Of a stretch of 64,000 nucleotides of DNA, positions 25,101 through 33,805 are shown piece by piece. A program made the translations under genes and the position numbers. The stretch covers positions 3,210,001-3,274,000 of the forward strand of contig CM072878.1 in NCBI GenBank assembly GCA_036937835.1. The letters run 5' to 3'. Every line of letters starts with the position of its first letter. The first letter of the stretch is position 1. The stretch is from Pampus argenteus. Its lineage: Eukaryota > Chordata > Actinopteri > Scombriformes > Stromateidae. The notes beneath the pieces are model-generated. The model was not told where the DNA came from, made no database searches, and saw nothing but the letters and a program-made list of their open reading frames with translations.

Positions 25101-25847
25101 TCTGTTTGTTTGTTTGTTTGTTTTTTAAAGGAGTCATTGAATATTGGTCTGTCATGATACAGAATTCTGCGTCTACACTGCAAACCATCCCTTCTCTGAG
25201 TATAATCACTTGCTGCTATGGCAAAGTTTTTCTGATCCAAAATTAGTAAGGGAATTGATAAAGAATTGAACCAATAAGCACCATCAATAGTGGCATTGGT
25301 ATCAATACCCATCCCTAGATAGGCGTTAAATTTGAGATGATACCAGATATGACAAAACATAGCAACCTATTGAAATTACTGAAAGAGGAGCAGATGTTTT
25401 AAAGCAGCTATTTCCTACATTAATGGACTGTTTCAGTAAAATGCTTTTATTTTAATGAAGTTTAGGTTCATTGAGAATATATATATAATATAACATTTTA
25501 GGAAAGAGTGTCACTTTTACTCTGGTGACTCATTTAAGGAAACCTGCTAAGGGGGATAGTCACTAAGGACTTGTGGACCCTTTTTAAACACTAAACAGCT
25601 GAATAGCATTTCTCCATATGTATTAAAGAGCCACACCAAGGTTCTATGCAAGTTGCATAAGGCATTCTGTTTTAAAGTGTCAAGGGAGACAGTTTATATT
25701 TATATTCTCAAACATAAATGTAGTGGTGCAGCTGATCCTGAGCTGGTGTCCTGCTGTGTGTCATTGCAGGTGGACTTTGTCATTAAGGAGGCCACCAACA
25801 TGGACAACCTGGCCCAGCTGTATGAGGGCTGGACTGCCTGGGTGTGA
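1..25847 (+). CDS. smg1: SMG1 phosphatidylinositol 3-kinase-related kinase, 3' two thirds (39 exons visible)
   Basis: SMG1 phosphorylates UPF1 and so commits premature-stop mRNAs to nonsense-mediated decay; it works in a complex with SMG8 and SMG9. The window opens inside an exon (codons in phase with position 1). Joining 39 exons gives 7146 nt, exactly 2382 codons including TGA at 25845-25847. The human protein is about 3660 aa, so roughly the first 1280 residues lie upstream. Every junction I placed is phase-consistent, with GT-AG borders except one GC donor at 2631. Diagnostic features are the DRHLDN catalytic loop (D at 9932), the HIDYN metal-binding motif (D at 9989), a very long insertion between kinase and FATC, and the terminal peptide EGWTAWV. 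Exon coordinates are in the block entries below. The gene looks intact, with no frameshift or internal stop in the spliced frame. Confidence 0.96.
2631..2865 (+). other. smg1: smg1 GC-AG intron
   Basis: The exon ending CTGAAACAG at 2630 is followed directly by GCATGA, not GT. The next exon begins at 2866 after GGTGTAG. The phase is 0 on both sides and the joined peptide KQ-VVKK matches the SMG1 family. No GT donor in frame near 2630 gives a family-consistent join. GC donors make up only a small share of vertebrate introns and usually have strong flanking matches; here the exonic side (CAG) is strong but intron positions +3 to +6 are not the usual AAGT. Confidence 0.8.
4091..4118 (+). repeat. 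(CA)n microsatellite in smg1 intron
   Basis: A short CA dinucleotide run follows an AT-rich stretch, about 85 bp upstream of the exon starting at 4202. Nothing suggests a function beyond simple repeat. Confidence 0.85.
6431..6801. mobile_element. hAT-type MITE with 8-bp target duplication
   Basis: A 371-bp element inside a smg1 intron. Its ends read TAGTGTTGCTCCGAT and, on the reverse strand, TAGTGATGCTCCGAT (14 of 15 identical). It is flanked by the 8-bp direct repeat CTCTCTGT (6423-6430 and 6802-6809). Eight-bp duplications and this terminus point to the hAT superfamily. The interior is AT-rich with many GATCGG subrepeats near both ends and no transposase reading frame, so it is non-autonomous. 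Confidence 0.88.
7328..11671 (+). CDS. smg1: smg1 exon block 2: PIKK kinase domain
   Basis: Exons: 7328-7574, 8227-8456, 9511-9756, 9875-10013, 10107-10216, 11453-11671. The first holds the glycine-rich-loop region and the probable ATP-binding lysine in YLFKG (AAA at 7571-7573). The fourth holds the catalytic loop GLGDRHLDN (catalytic Asp at 9932-9934) and HIDYN (metal-binding Asp at 9989-9991). Adding about 1280 missing residues places the catalytic Asp close to human position 2335, the residue mutated in kinase-dead SMG1. The following exons give the activation segment (VPFRMTHNIE) and the C-lobe, ending in the VYGGGGQQ linker. All catalytic residues are present, so an active serine/threonine kinase specific for SQ/TQ sites in UPF1 is expected. 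Confidence 0.95.
8648..8662 (+). repeat. poly-G tract
   Basis: About 15 consecutive G in a smg1 intron on the transcribed strand, capable of G-quadruplex formation. No other feature is seen in the intron 8457-9510, which spans over 1 kb. Confidence 0.7.
10217..11452 (+). other. smg1 intron without recognised content
   Basis: A 1.2-kb AT-rich intron between kinase-domain exons. No repeat, RNA gene or extra exon was recognised. Confidence 0.6.
12914..24702 (+). CDS. smg1: smg1 exon block 3: C-terminal insertion domain
   Basis: Exons: 12914-13107, 13557-13729, 13976-14255, 14825-15097, 15216-15450, 15649-15860, 15979-16135, 16571-16760, 17128-17408, 17854-18063, 18688-18825, 19740-19892, 20008-20187, 21096-21323, 21547-21758, 21846-21946, 22501-22677, 24596-24702. 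The roughly 1170 residues between the kinase C-lobe and FATC are the hallmark that separates SMG1 from ATM, ATR, mTOR and DNA-PKcs. They are helical and partly coiled coil (for example EEELSIERRTQEEREQQLE near 21160). In the family this insertion regulates kinase activity through SMG8/SMG9. The intron after 22677 has received a Tc1-like transposon that begins only 42 bp past the donor, yet both flanking exons remain intact and in phase. Confidence 0.93.
14360..14735 (-). mobile_element. decayed Tc1-like transposon fragment
   Basis: In the smg1 intron 14256-14824. The reverse strand reads PREPDVNIMESV-stop-DYMKRQK, a degraded form of the Tc1 signature around the third catalytic acid (PQSPDLNIIESVWDYMKR in related copies). 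An end resembling a Tc1 inverted repeat lies near 14711-14735 (CAGTGCCTAAAACATTTG). The other end and most of the transposase are gone. Stops and indels show it is dead. Confidence 0.65.
20391..20668 (+). mobile_element. LINE 3' tail (copy A)
   Basis: In a smg1 intron. It matches copy C at 62202-62470 almost base for base and copy B at 27879-27996 over its last about 115 bp. All end in a TTTGATTTGATTTG-type tail after TATATAAATAAAA. The ending, with 5' truncation and a short-repeat tail, is typical of fish L2/CR1-type LINE 3' ends or SINEs that borrow them. Family assignment is from memory of such tails. Confidence 0.75.
22720..24337 (-). mobile_element. Tc1/mariner (DD38E-spaced, Intruder-like) transposon, near full length
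   Basis: A 1618-bp element between smg1 exons. The ends are inverted repeats sharing ACTACCGGTCAAAAGTTTTA and then GAACACC, flanked by TA on both sides (22718-22719, 24338-24339). It carries one transposase gene on the minus strand with a single frameshift (next entry). The distance from the second catalytic Asp (QQDNDPKH) to the Glu (LNPIE) is 38 residues, not the 34 of classical Tc1. This is the spacing described for the Intruder (DD38E) group. It starts 42 bp inside the intron and lies antisense to smg1. Confidence 0.9.
22882..23926 (-). pseudogene. Tc1-like transposase with one frameshift
   Basis: Starts MARKRQLLMDQ at 23926. Domains in order: a helix-turn-helix paired-type DNA-binding region (YREIAKKVKVSVSTV), a second HTH after the GRPKA hook, then the DDE catalytic domain with Asp in WTDESKF, Asp in QQDNDPKH and Glu in SPDLNPIE. 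The reading frame shifts once around 23415-23425, within the segment ...FGSSRRIFVR / RRAGERMV. The two overlapping frames (23402-23926 and 22882-23466) together make a full-length protein of about 345 residues ending at 22882. One indel in an otherwise open gene indicates a recent insertion. A sequencing or assembly error is also possible. Confidence 0.88.
25186..25319. mobile_element. possible half of a hAT-type MITE
   Basis: On the reverse strand the segment begins CTAGGGATGGGTATTGATAC, a terminus common in fish hAT elements. I could not find a matching inverted end on the other side, so this is a truncated copy or a chance resemblance. Confidence 0.35.
25770..25847 (+). CDS. smg1: smg1 terminal exon: FATC domain
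   Basis: This 78-nt exon starts after the acceptor TCATTGCAG and ends at TGA 25845-25847. With the end of the preceding exon (RRMSVTEQ) it makes the FATC motif, finishing NLAQLYEGWTAWV, which is characteristic of SMG1 C-termini. FATC is essential for PIKK folding and activity, so an intact end argues the gene is functional. Confidence 0.95.
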   Translation: MDFVIKEATNMDNLAQLYEGWTAWV

Positions 25848-27870
25848 ACGTTGCACCGCTTCATGTCTTTGGTCCAGTGAAAGCTTGGAGATCCACCAGA
25901 GTCCAGCGGGTCTGGGGTGTCGGAACAGCAGCAGCGGGCCACACTGGGGGGAGGAAATGGGATGCGGATGCTTAGCCCGCCCCTTCCAAACTCCTGGGCA
26001 CCCAAACTGAGGCAGCGACCTCGTAGCACCGCTGCAACCACACTCCCCCAAACATCGGCGATCGGGCTAACACAACGCTTAGTGGGCCTGCGGCCCCACC
26101 TTCCTTTCTGGTGTTTGACCGGGCAAAGCTGCGCCCCTCACCTGCACAGCCCACTATCAAGTTGTTCCCATAAACATCACTGCGTCCTGTTGAGCCAATC
26201 AAACTCCACCTTAGGGCAGGATGAAGCAGGCAGTGAGCTGTTTCCCTCTGAAGCACGCAGCTGATGCGCTGTGGGAGGACTTCACCAGGGCTGGAGGCTC
26301 AGATGGATGGGGCCCACATTTGTTTTCTCTAATCTTTTCCTCAATGGCGTTGTGATATTGATTGGCCAGTGGGTGACACAGTTGGGCAGGAATGATGAGA
26401 GCGAAGGTTCAACAGGATTCTAACCTGAAGCCTGAAATGAAAAGAAATGAAAGGGGAAAATGAAAATCAAACTGTCCTTTGATCAACAGTAGAGACCTTG
26501 ACACGTTTCTGAGGTGTCATCAGATTTCACAGAATTAAAGATTGTTATATGGAGTTGTTTTCTCAGGAAGGTTCATGGTGCTTTTGTGGATCAAGCTGAA
26601 ACGTTGTGTCATGTGACATTGTATTGGATGGTTCATTTGTTAGCCAAGAACGGACACATAAAGACGAGGGAGAACCTCCGTCTGATCCTTTTTCTTCGGT
26701 GTGTATCTTTAGTCTGTGTTGTGCTTTGTAACTATCTTCAGTCTTTCTTTAGATAGAACTGTAGGAGTAGATTTCTGCCTTTTTTGACTTTCCTGTTAGA
26801 AGCTGTTGCTTCCCTCATATGTATTCACTCCCCAACCCTAATGCTTGCATTTTATTAATCTTGACCTTATAGTTTTACATTTTTAGTGGGAGAAATGTTT
26901 TTTGGTGATGGTGAAAAATGTTTTCTTAAGGCTTTTATTGGATTTTGTTGGATGCCAAATAAACATAGAACTGAGATGTGTTGTGTTTTTTTTGACAATG
27001 GCAGACTGCATGCACAGCAGAAAAAACACATGCAGGCAGTATTACTAAACTCGGGCTTTACATGTTAAAAAGGAAGACCTCAAAGATGAAACCACCGTTC
27101 GAGACCCATGTATCCCAAGCTTTGTGGCCAAATAAACAAAGCAACATTGTCTTGTGACTGCTGACTGTAGACAAGTTAAAATAAATAATTTTTCTCAGAT
27201 TTGTGGAAGTGTCCAGTATTTCACCAGAGGTCTTATCAGTTGTACCTTTAATCATCTTGTGACCCCTTGAATCCGACCTCCAGGTTGGGAACCATCGCTT
27301 TTAAGACCAAAGTATTGAACTAACTGCCAATTAGGATAAACAAAACAGAATCTGATCAATGTATGCACAGTTAGTGTAGTATAGTTACAGAGTATATGAT
27401 TCTATATTAAAGTATAACACAATGGTACCATAGGAGCAGCTGCTACAGCCCTCCTGTGCCTATATATTTATAAAAATGCATCTGAGGCTAATATGAAGCT
27501 TCAGTCCAAATGAGTTGAATCCAGTAGATATGTTTCAATATAAGTGTTTTTAGAGTTAAAGTTCATTTTTTTGTTCCTATACTTCCACCACAGCTCAACA
27601 GGGAAACACAAAGAGGGAATTTGATGCTAAGCAGGCTGTGAATGTGTCAGATATCCACTTGATATGACTAAACTCACACTGATGAAGCCTCATAGAAGCT
27701 TCTCATCTACTTTAAATGACTATGTGGACACACTGATTTTGGCCTCCATCACTTACACTTTTGAGGACAACATTTGACTGATATATTGTCTCCCTCATTA
27801 TGATTGGAATTATTCCACTGTGTGGACAGTTGTGTGTCGTGTTGAATAAATGCACTTCAACATTTAGGAT
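25848..27870 (+). other. smg1: smg1 3' UTR with several poly(A) signals
   Basis: After the smg1 stop there is no further coding frame. AATAAA hexamers occur at 26958-26963, 27131-27136 and 27845-27850, so a 3' UTR of about 1.1 to 2.0 kb is likely. Which signal is used cannot be told from sequence alone. Confidence 0.6.
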
Positions 27871-27878
27871 TCAAAGTT

Positions 27879-27996
27879 CACTCGAATCGAGGGTCTAAGG
27901 ACAGAGGGTGTCACTCCCTGTACAGATTTAAAGCCCTCTGAGACAAATGTATTTTGTGATTTTGGGCTATATAAATAAAATTTGATTTGATTTGAA
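27879..27996 (+). mobile_element. LINE 3' tail (copy B), 5'-truncated, with target duplication
   Basis: Carries only the last about 115 bp of the repeat in copies A and C. It is bounded by the direct repeat AAGTTCAC (starting about 27874 and 27995). Extreme 5' truncation plus a target duplication shows insertion by target-primed reverse transcription. Confidence 0.75.
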
Positions 27997-28284
27997 GTTC
28001 ACAGGCAGCCAGCACTATCTTATAACCTGGTAACAGTTTGAACACACACACTCAGACCTACTTTGTTCCGGCCTTCCTGTGTCCAGTTGTGTTTATCTTG
28101 TGTAAACTGAGCAAAGTAAAGCAGAAGCCTTTCAGAGGTCAGGATTATGAAGAAGAGGCCCAGGCCTGATGAAGCCTTCTGCAGGTTAATGATTACAGCA
28201 TGATTGATGATTACTCTGCTCTCTGTCGCTGTGCATCCAGACAGACAGTGACCAAGACTGAACTCTGTGTTCTGGTGGACAGCG

Positions 28285-29117
28285 ATGTCGGGGCAGCGCG
28301 TGTGTGTGTCAGACTTTGAGGTGGAAGCCAGGAAGATTCTTCCTAAAGCTGTGTATGACTACTACCGCTCAGGAGCTGATGAGCAAACCACACTGGCTGA
28401 CAATGTGGCTGCCTTCAACAGGTAGGCTACAATACACACACACACACACAGTCACATTGGAAACTCAGTTAGACACTGTGTTTGCATAAAGCCAAAGTTA
28501 CATCATGGCTGCAAACAGCATTGTGCCTCAGCCTCTCAGTGATTTTTATAAGTTGCAATCACTTTCAGGTTATGCCCTTCTGCCATTAGCCTTAAATAAC
28601 ATTCCCCACTGAACACTATGTATAGATAGATATTGATATAAATGTGTGTGTTTGCAATTATGTAAGTATGTATCTGTATGTGGAAACACATTTCCCTCTG
28701 AGACAAATCCTGCAGATTTCTTTGTAAAACGTTTAAAATAGTAGTTTTAATGTAATCTCACAGACATCCATTGTATTCCAATCTCAGCCTAAACTAACTC
28801 AATTCATGTTTCAAGCATTGCACACTGAGACCACCTGTGCATAAGCTCCTGATGATGAATATGGTGTGTTACAATGCATTCACAAAGTATTCAGACCCTT
28901 TCACTTTTTTCACATTTTGTTATGTTGCAGCCTAAAATCATTTAAATTCACTTTCTACTCATCAATCTACTCTCAACACCCCATAATGACAAGACAGAAT
29001 TTTATTTATTTAAAAAAATGTTAAATATACTCAATACTTTCTGAATGTATATACATAATGCCTTATACAGAGCCCAATTCACTCCCAGTGTATCTTACCC
29101 ATTGTGTGTAGTTTAAA

Positions 29118-29172
<55 letters not shown>

Positions 29173-29499
29173 GTCTCTTGAGTGTCACCTCGTGACAAAC
29201 AAAGATTTTAAAACCAGCAAGACCACTTATATTCTTACTAACTATCTAATCTTGGTCTCAGATTTAAGCCATATATAACACCAACAGCAGATGTCACCAT
29301 TGTGACTGCATCAAATGCCTCGTTTCTCTCATCACTGCAGGTGGTGTCTTGTTCCTCGCGTGCTGAGGAATGTGTCCACAGTCGATCTGAGTGTCTCTGT
29401 GCTGGGCCAGAAGCTCAGCATGCCACTCTGTGTTGCAGCTACAGCAATGCAGAGGATGGCTCACCCTGATGGAGAGACTGCTACAGCAAGAGGTATCCT

Positions 29500-29531
<32 letters not shown>

Positions 29532-30131
29532 ACATTTGGCACTATGGAATAGCTGATAAAAGTTAAAATCTTGGACTTAAGTAAAAGATGCAAGTTTGAA
29601 TTATCACCTTCCTTCACTTACTTCATACGCCAGCAGCTGCAGAGGTGTGTTCAGTTGGTTCAGAGTGGATCCTGGATGACTGCAGGACAGAAAAATGATT
29701 ATCATTGATCATTAAAGCAGCAGCATTATGAATCATATGAGTCGTTTTAGCTTTGAACATTTGCTAGGATGTGCTAACTTTTTTTTCTTAATGTATATAT
29801 ATTAGGAATAAATCTGGAATTGGTTTTGTTTGCAATAACTTTCTGATCATATTCATTGATCTGCATTTCTCAGCATGGAACTACATTCTCCTGATTATAT
29901 GATTTCTCAGGTGTACCTTGTCTACAGTATAGTTTTTATCACTGTTTATTATACCTCATTTACAGTTGTGTGCAAAAGTTTGGCTGACAATTGATTTGGT
30001 GATTTCTTCAATTGAAAAGTTATCTCTTTAGAAAATGGAAAACACAATATAATATATAAATACAGGCTCATATCAGTGTGCATTTTCTCATCCAACTGCC
30101 TGAAAGAATGCAAACAAGCATATACATATGG

Positions 30132-30173
<42 letters not shown>

Positions 30174-31039
30174 AGGATATCATAAAACTGAATTAAACTG
30201 TAAGGATCAATCTATATCTGTGGTTAGTTCTGTAATGTAGCAATAAGCTCTGAGCAAACTTGTGATTAGTCGTGTGATCATTTGAAACACACATACACAC
30301 ACACACACATATCCATATGTATATGCTTGTTTGCATTCTTTCAGCCTCTCATTTTTTTGTGATCGTATCATATAAAACTGAAGGGTCGACATGTTGTATA
30401 GTAACTGATCAGAACTGAATTTATCTGTCTGAGGCCCATCCAACAAACAGTCATCTAGCTCACTGGAAGAGTCAATATTTCAGAATAACAGTAAAGTGAT
30501 GTTTCTACCCAGCATGCCGAGCAGTGGGGACAGGGATGATGCTGAGCTCCTGGGCCACCTCCACTATAGAGGAAGTGATGTCAGCAATGACACTGGCCAA
30601 TGGGGGTGTCCTGTGGCTACAGCTCTACATCTATAAAGACAGAGAGCTCACGCTGTCATTGGTCCGCCGGGCGGAGGAGGCGGGTTATAAGGCCATCTTT
30701 GTTACTGTTGATACGCCATACTTGGGCAGGAGATTGGATGACATGCGCAACCGTTTTAAACTGCCCTCACACTTGAGGTAGGAACCAAACACAATCACCA
30801 TGGAGACTACAGAGTATGGAAGCATCCCACTCTAATAATTCCCTGTGTGTGTGTGTGTGTCCAGCATGTCTAACTTCTCAACAGCCTCTCTGGCTTTCTC
30901 TGAGGGAAACTATGGCAATGACAGTGGTTTGGCTGTTTATGTTGCTAAAGCAATAGACCCCACCCTCTGCTGGGATGACATCACCTGGCTGAAGAAACAC
31001 ACACACCTACCTGTGATTGTGAAAGGAATACTGAGTGGT

Positions 31040-31070
<31 letters not shown>

Positions 31071-31439
31071 TACAGTTCATACACTGTTGTGATAATTAGA
31101 TAACTCTTACTGTACTTGTACTATTATGATATTATATATATTTGCATGGATCATAGTATATTATAATTATCATAGTTGTAACACACTATAATAACTTTTA
31201 TAATGCATTATAATGAGTTATAATGTATTATAAAAGTTGTGTCAAATGGGAGTAATCAACTCGTTGTCTGTTATGACCTGTTGAACAAATAAATTGATTG
31301 TGTGTGCGTGTGTGTGTGCGTGTCTGTGTGCGTGTGTGCGTGCGTGTGTGCTTGCGTGTGCGTGTGTGTGCGTGTGTGTGTGCGTGTGTGTGTGTGTGCT
31401 TGCGTGTGCGTGTGTGTGTGTGCGTGCGTGCGTGCTTGC

Positions 31440-31470
<31 letters not shown>

Positions 31471-32631
31471 CGTGCGTGCGTGTGTGTGTGTGTGTTCAGG
31501 TGAGGATGCTGTCCAGGCTGTGAACTATGGTGTGGATGGTATCTTGGTATCCAATCACGGAGCTCGACAGCTGGATGGGGTTCCTGCCACGGTCTGTCTC
31601 TCTCTGTGTGTGTGTGTGTGTTTTTTTATTTTATGAAATATGTTGTCAGACAGTGTCATCCATCTCTGATATTATGGCATTTCTTTCTCAAAAAAAAATC
31701 CAATATGATCTGCTAATAACTGCAACTGTGATATAATCTGAGTCTGTTTACACAACAACGATGCAAAAACAACGTTACCTCTGGTAGTTTCATTTTTGTT
31801 CCGGGCTGTTTTCAGCATTTTTATTAGTTTTGGAGCTCAATTGCACAGAGGAATAAGATATATCAGGTTTTGATACACACAGGATTTTTTGACATTAAAA
31901 AAAAATGTAGAATATCACAAGACATATTTTCAATGCACTATGTTTGGCAATATAGTGATAATGTGCCTGTAAAGTAAGTGTGTGTATGCGTGTGTGTGTG
32001 TGTAGCTGGATGTGTTAGCGGAGGTGGTGGAGGCAGTGCAGGGACGCTGTGATGTCTACATGGATGGAGGAGTGAGGCGAGGGACAGACGTCCTGAAGGC
32101 TTTAGCTCTGGGAGCTAAGGCCGTGTTCATCGGCCGGCCGGTGCTGTGGGGCCTCGCCTGTCAGGTGAAGCCTTCATCACCAACACTCCATTTGTTGCCT
32201 GTGTTTTGTTGGCTACCACTAGCCTAAACTATTTGAATTGTGTGTCTAGTATTTGTGTGTGCGTGAGTGAAACTGAATGCTTCTGATTTTGTGAAAATAA
32301 TCATTTGCATTTGCTTTTTTTTCCTGTGGATTTTAAATTTATGGATTTTTACTTGTTGATCTTTACCACAATCTTTAGCATATATCAAAAGCATATAAAT
32401 TGTATTTTTAAGTAGGTTACAAATGATTACACAAGTATGCAAACATGTTATTTGTGTGTGTATATGTGTGTCCAGGGTGAACAGGGAGTTATTGAGCTTC
32501 TGGAACTTCTAAAAGAGGAGCTGCGACTCGCTATGGCCCTGGCAGGTAACACACACACACACACACACACAAACAAACACACACACAGACACCTCATGTT
32601 GTAGGGAATTAAATATGTTTACACATTCACT

Positions 32632-32669
<38 letters not shown>

Positions 32670-32739
32670 AGGCTGTCGTTCTGTGTCTGAGGTGAGAAGG
32701 TCCCTGGTCAGGAGAGCAGAGTTCACCTCCAGGATGTGA
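28285..32739 (+). CDS. (S)-2-hydroxyacid oxidase, peroxisomal (HAO1/HAO2 family)
   Basis: An FMN-dependent oxidase that converts glycolate or longer 2-hydroxyacids to 2-oxoacids plus hydrogen peroxide. Exons: 28285-28421, 29341-29492, 30513-30777, 30865-31037, 31500-31591, 32006-32164, 32476-32545, 32672-32739. Total 1116 nt, 371 aa (human HAO1 has 370). Family motifs: YDYYRSGADEQTTLADN, SSWATSTIEE (the Trp typical of glycolate oxidase HAO1), QLYIYKDRE, the FMN/active-site segment SNHGARQLDG with catalytic His and Arg, and DGGVRRGTDVLKALALGA. The Trp and the N-terminal half look HAO1-like, while the C-terminal GCRSVSEV resembles HAO2, so I give no symbol. The C-terminus is SRM, fitting the PTS1 peroxisomal signal [SAC][KRH][LM]. 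Tail-to-tail with lin7b. Confidence 0.93.
28878..29046. mobile_element. Tc1-type MITE in hao intron 1
   Basis: The left end reads GCATTCACAAAGTATTCAG. The right end, reversed, reads CATTCAGAAAGTATTGAG, forming imperfect inverted repeats about 170 bp apart with no coding capacity. The same left half recurs at 35174-35300. The motif is a familiar fish Tc1-derived terminus. Confidence 0.6.
29116..29170 (+). repeat. (GA)n microsatellite in hao intron 1
   Basis: A roughly 55-bp AG repeat with one interruption (ATAG), on the sense strand of the hao pre-mRNA. Confidence 0.9.
29493..30512 (+). repeat. hao intron 2 with 5' (CA)n and internal (GT)n tracts
   Basis: The intron opens GTATCCTA and then a CA tract (about 29500-29535). 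It has a (TG)n tract at 30132-30169 and a second CA tract near 30290-30310. CA and TG tracts are complementary and could fold the intron, though neither TG tract abuts the acceptor here. Confidence 0.8.
31038..31499 (+). repeat. hao intron 4 bounded by (AC)n at the donor and long (GT/GC)n at the acceptor
   Basis: The intron starts with the donor GT followed at once by (AC)n, about 31038-31075. It ends with a 200-bp GT-rich tract studded with GC (31299-31496) running into TTCAG. An AT-rich ATTATAATG-type repeat (about 31190-31235) sits in between. The two ends are complementary as RNA and could pair across the intron. Confidence 0.85.
32546..32671 (+). repeat. hao intron 7: AC...GT hairpin intron
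   Basis: In this 126-bp intron the donor is followed by ACACAC repeats (to about 32588) and the acceptor TTTAG is preceded by GTGTGT repeats (about 32637-32668). Almost the whole intron can fold into one long AC/GU duplex that brings the splice sites together. The usual pyrimidine tract is replaced by GT repeat. Confidence 0.85.
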
Positions 32740-33153
32740 GAGCAGATCTGCAGGAATCACAACAGAATACATTCTGGATACATTTATTTTCTATATTTGG
32801 TTCTATTTCTATAAAGCAGCATATCATCAAATCTAATGTAAGACCAAAGTGTGATATCTGCCAATATCTTAATGTCCCTGCACGTCACACTGCGTATCAC
32901 CTGTGCTTCATCGTCTTCACTTCAAGTTTAAAGTAACTTTGTTTGTGGTTCTGTAAAAAAACTGCAAATCTTTCTGGTAATACTGGTTGCATCACTGGAG
33001 CATAACGTGAACTGAAATAGCGACACAATCCTGAAGCCGCGTCTTGTAGGTAGATTCGAGTTATGAGGCTCTTATTATTTTAGTTGACACTGTGGTTTAT
33101 ATGATGTGTATACATGTTTGTTTCCAGATACAGAAATAAGTTTCACAAATCGT

Positions 33154-33159
33154 AATAAA
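33154..33159 (+). terminator. hao poly(A) signal
   Basis: AATAAATAAAATAAA begins at 33154, about 415 bp past the hao stop. The lin7b transcript from the other strand ends about 60-80 bp away (its AATAAA is at 33240-33235), so the two genes converge with almost no spacer. Confidence 0.6.
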
Positions 33160-33215
33160 TAAAATAAAAAATTTCCCTGAAATGTCTGAGAAAGTTTTAA
33201 AATATAGAAAGAAGA

Positions 33216-33783
33216 CAATTCAACATACACAGATTTTATTTCATGAATAAATTATACAAGTCAATGAATACACAAATAAATTCATTTCAATTAAAAGTTT
33301 CAAAACCTAAACTAACGTAACACTTGCCAGCCACTGACCTCAGTGAACTTCATCATAATGCTAATGGGTAGCCCTCTAGGTGGGACGTCTGATGGAGGAA
33401 TGACGTGAAGGCTGTACGTTTCCTCTGCTGAGGAGTGCAGTAAAGGTAAAACAATATAAACACTAAGTTCTAGTTAAGCAACAGACTACAGAGAATCTCT
33501 TGCCACTATACGAGAGGATGCTGAGGATGATTTTACACTGGGAAGGGTGAAATTACAGGCATGGTCTGACAACAAGCTTACTCTGATTTTATCTAACAAA
33601 CAGAGAGAAAGGGAGGGAAGAAAATCCTAAACTGCAGCGTTTGGCTTCAATAAGAAGTTCAGGTAACAGGTGTTGGTAGGCTACTTTGGTTTTTTGCTTC
33701 TCGTCTGCGATCATGCCTCCCACTGGAACAGAAGAGTCAGGAGGGTTGGACGATGAGGTGGATGCTTGGAGGCGTTGGATTGG
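33216..33783 (-). other. lin7b: lin7b 3' UTR and poly(A) signal
   Basis: Downstream of the TAG stop at 33784 on the minus strand. The reverse-strand AATAAA at 33240-33235 probably sets the 3' end near 33215. No other gene is seen in this stretch. Confidence 0.55.
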
Positions 33784-33805
33784 CTAGCCCCTGGACTCTA
33801 GAGAT
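33784..33805 (-). CDS. lin7b: lin7b 22-nt terminal coding exon
   Basis: The preceding exon ends TACTC before a strong donor GTGAGA (35602-35597). If that donor is ignored, reading continues TCG TGA and stops. The acceptor CTTCCTGCAG (33815-33806) is followed by ATCTCTAGAGTCCAGGGGC TAG, which completes S-S-L-E-S-R-G-stop, the conserved LIN7B tail. The exact match supports this tiny exon although a 1.8-kb transposon-filled intron separates it from the rest. Confidence 0.88.

Noticed and set aside
31294..31636. Cys/Val-rich open frames across the GT/GC tract
   Set aside because: Dinucleotide repeats are stop-free in some frames. These are not genes.
33700..33783. Extra coding sequence downstream of the lin7b terminal exon
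   Set aside because: The frame ends at TAG 33786-33784 right after SLESRG. Further open stretches are in other frames and have no family match.
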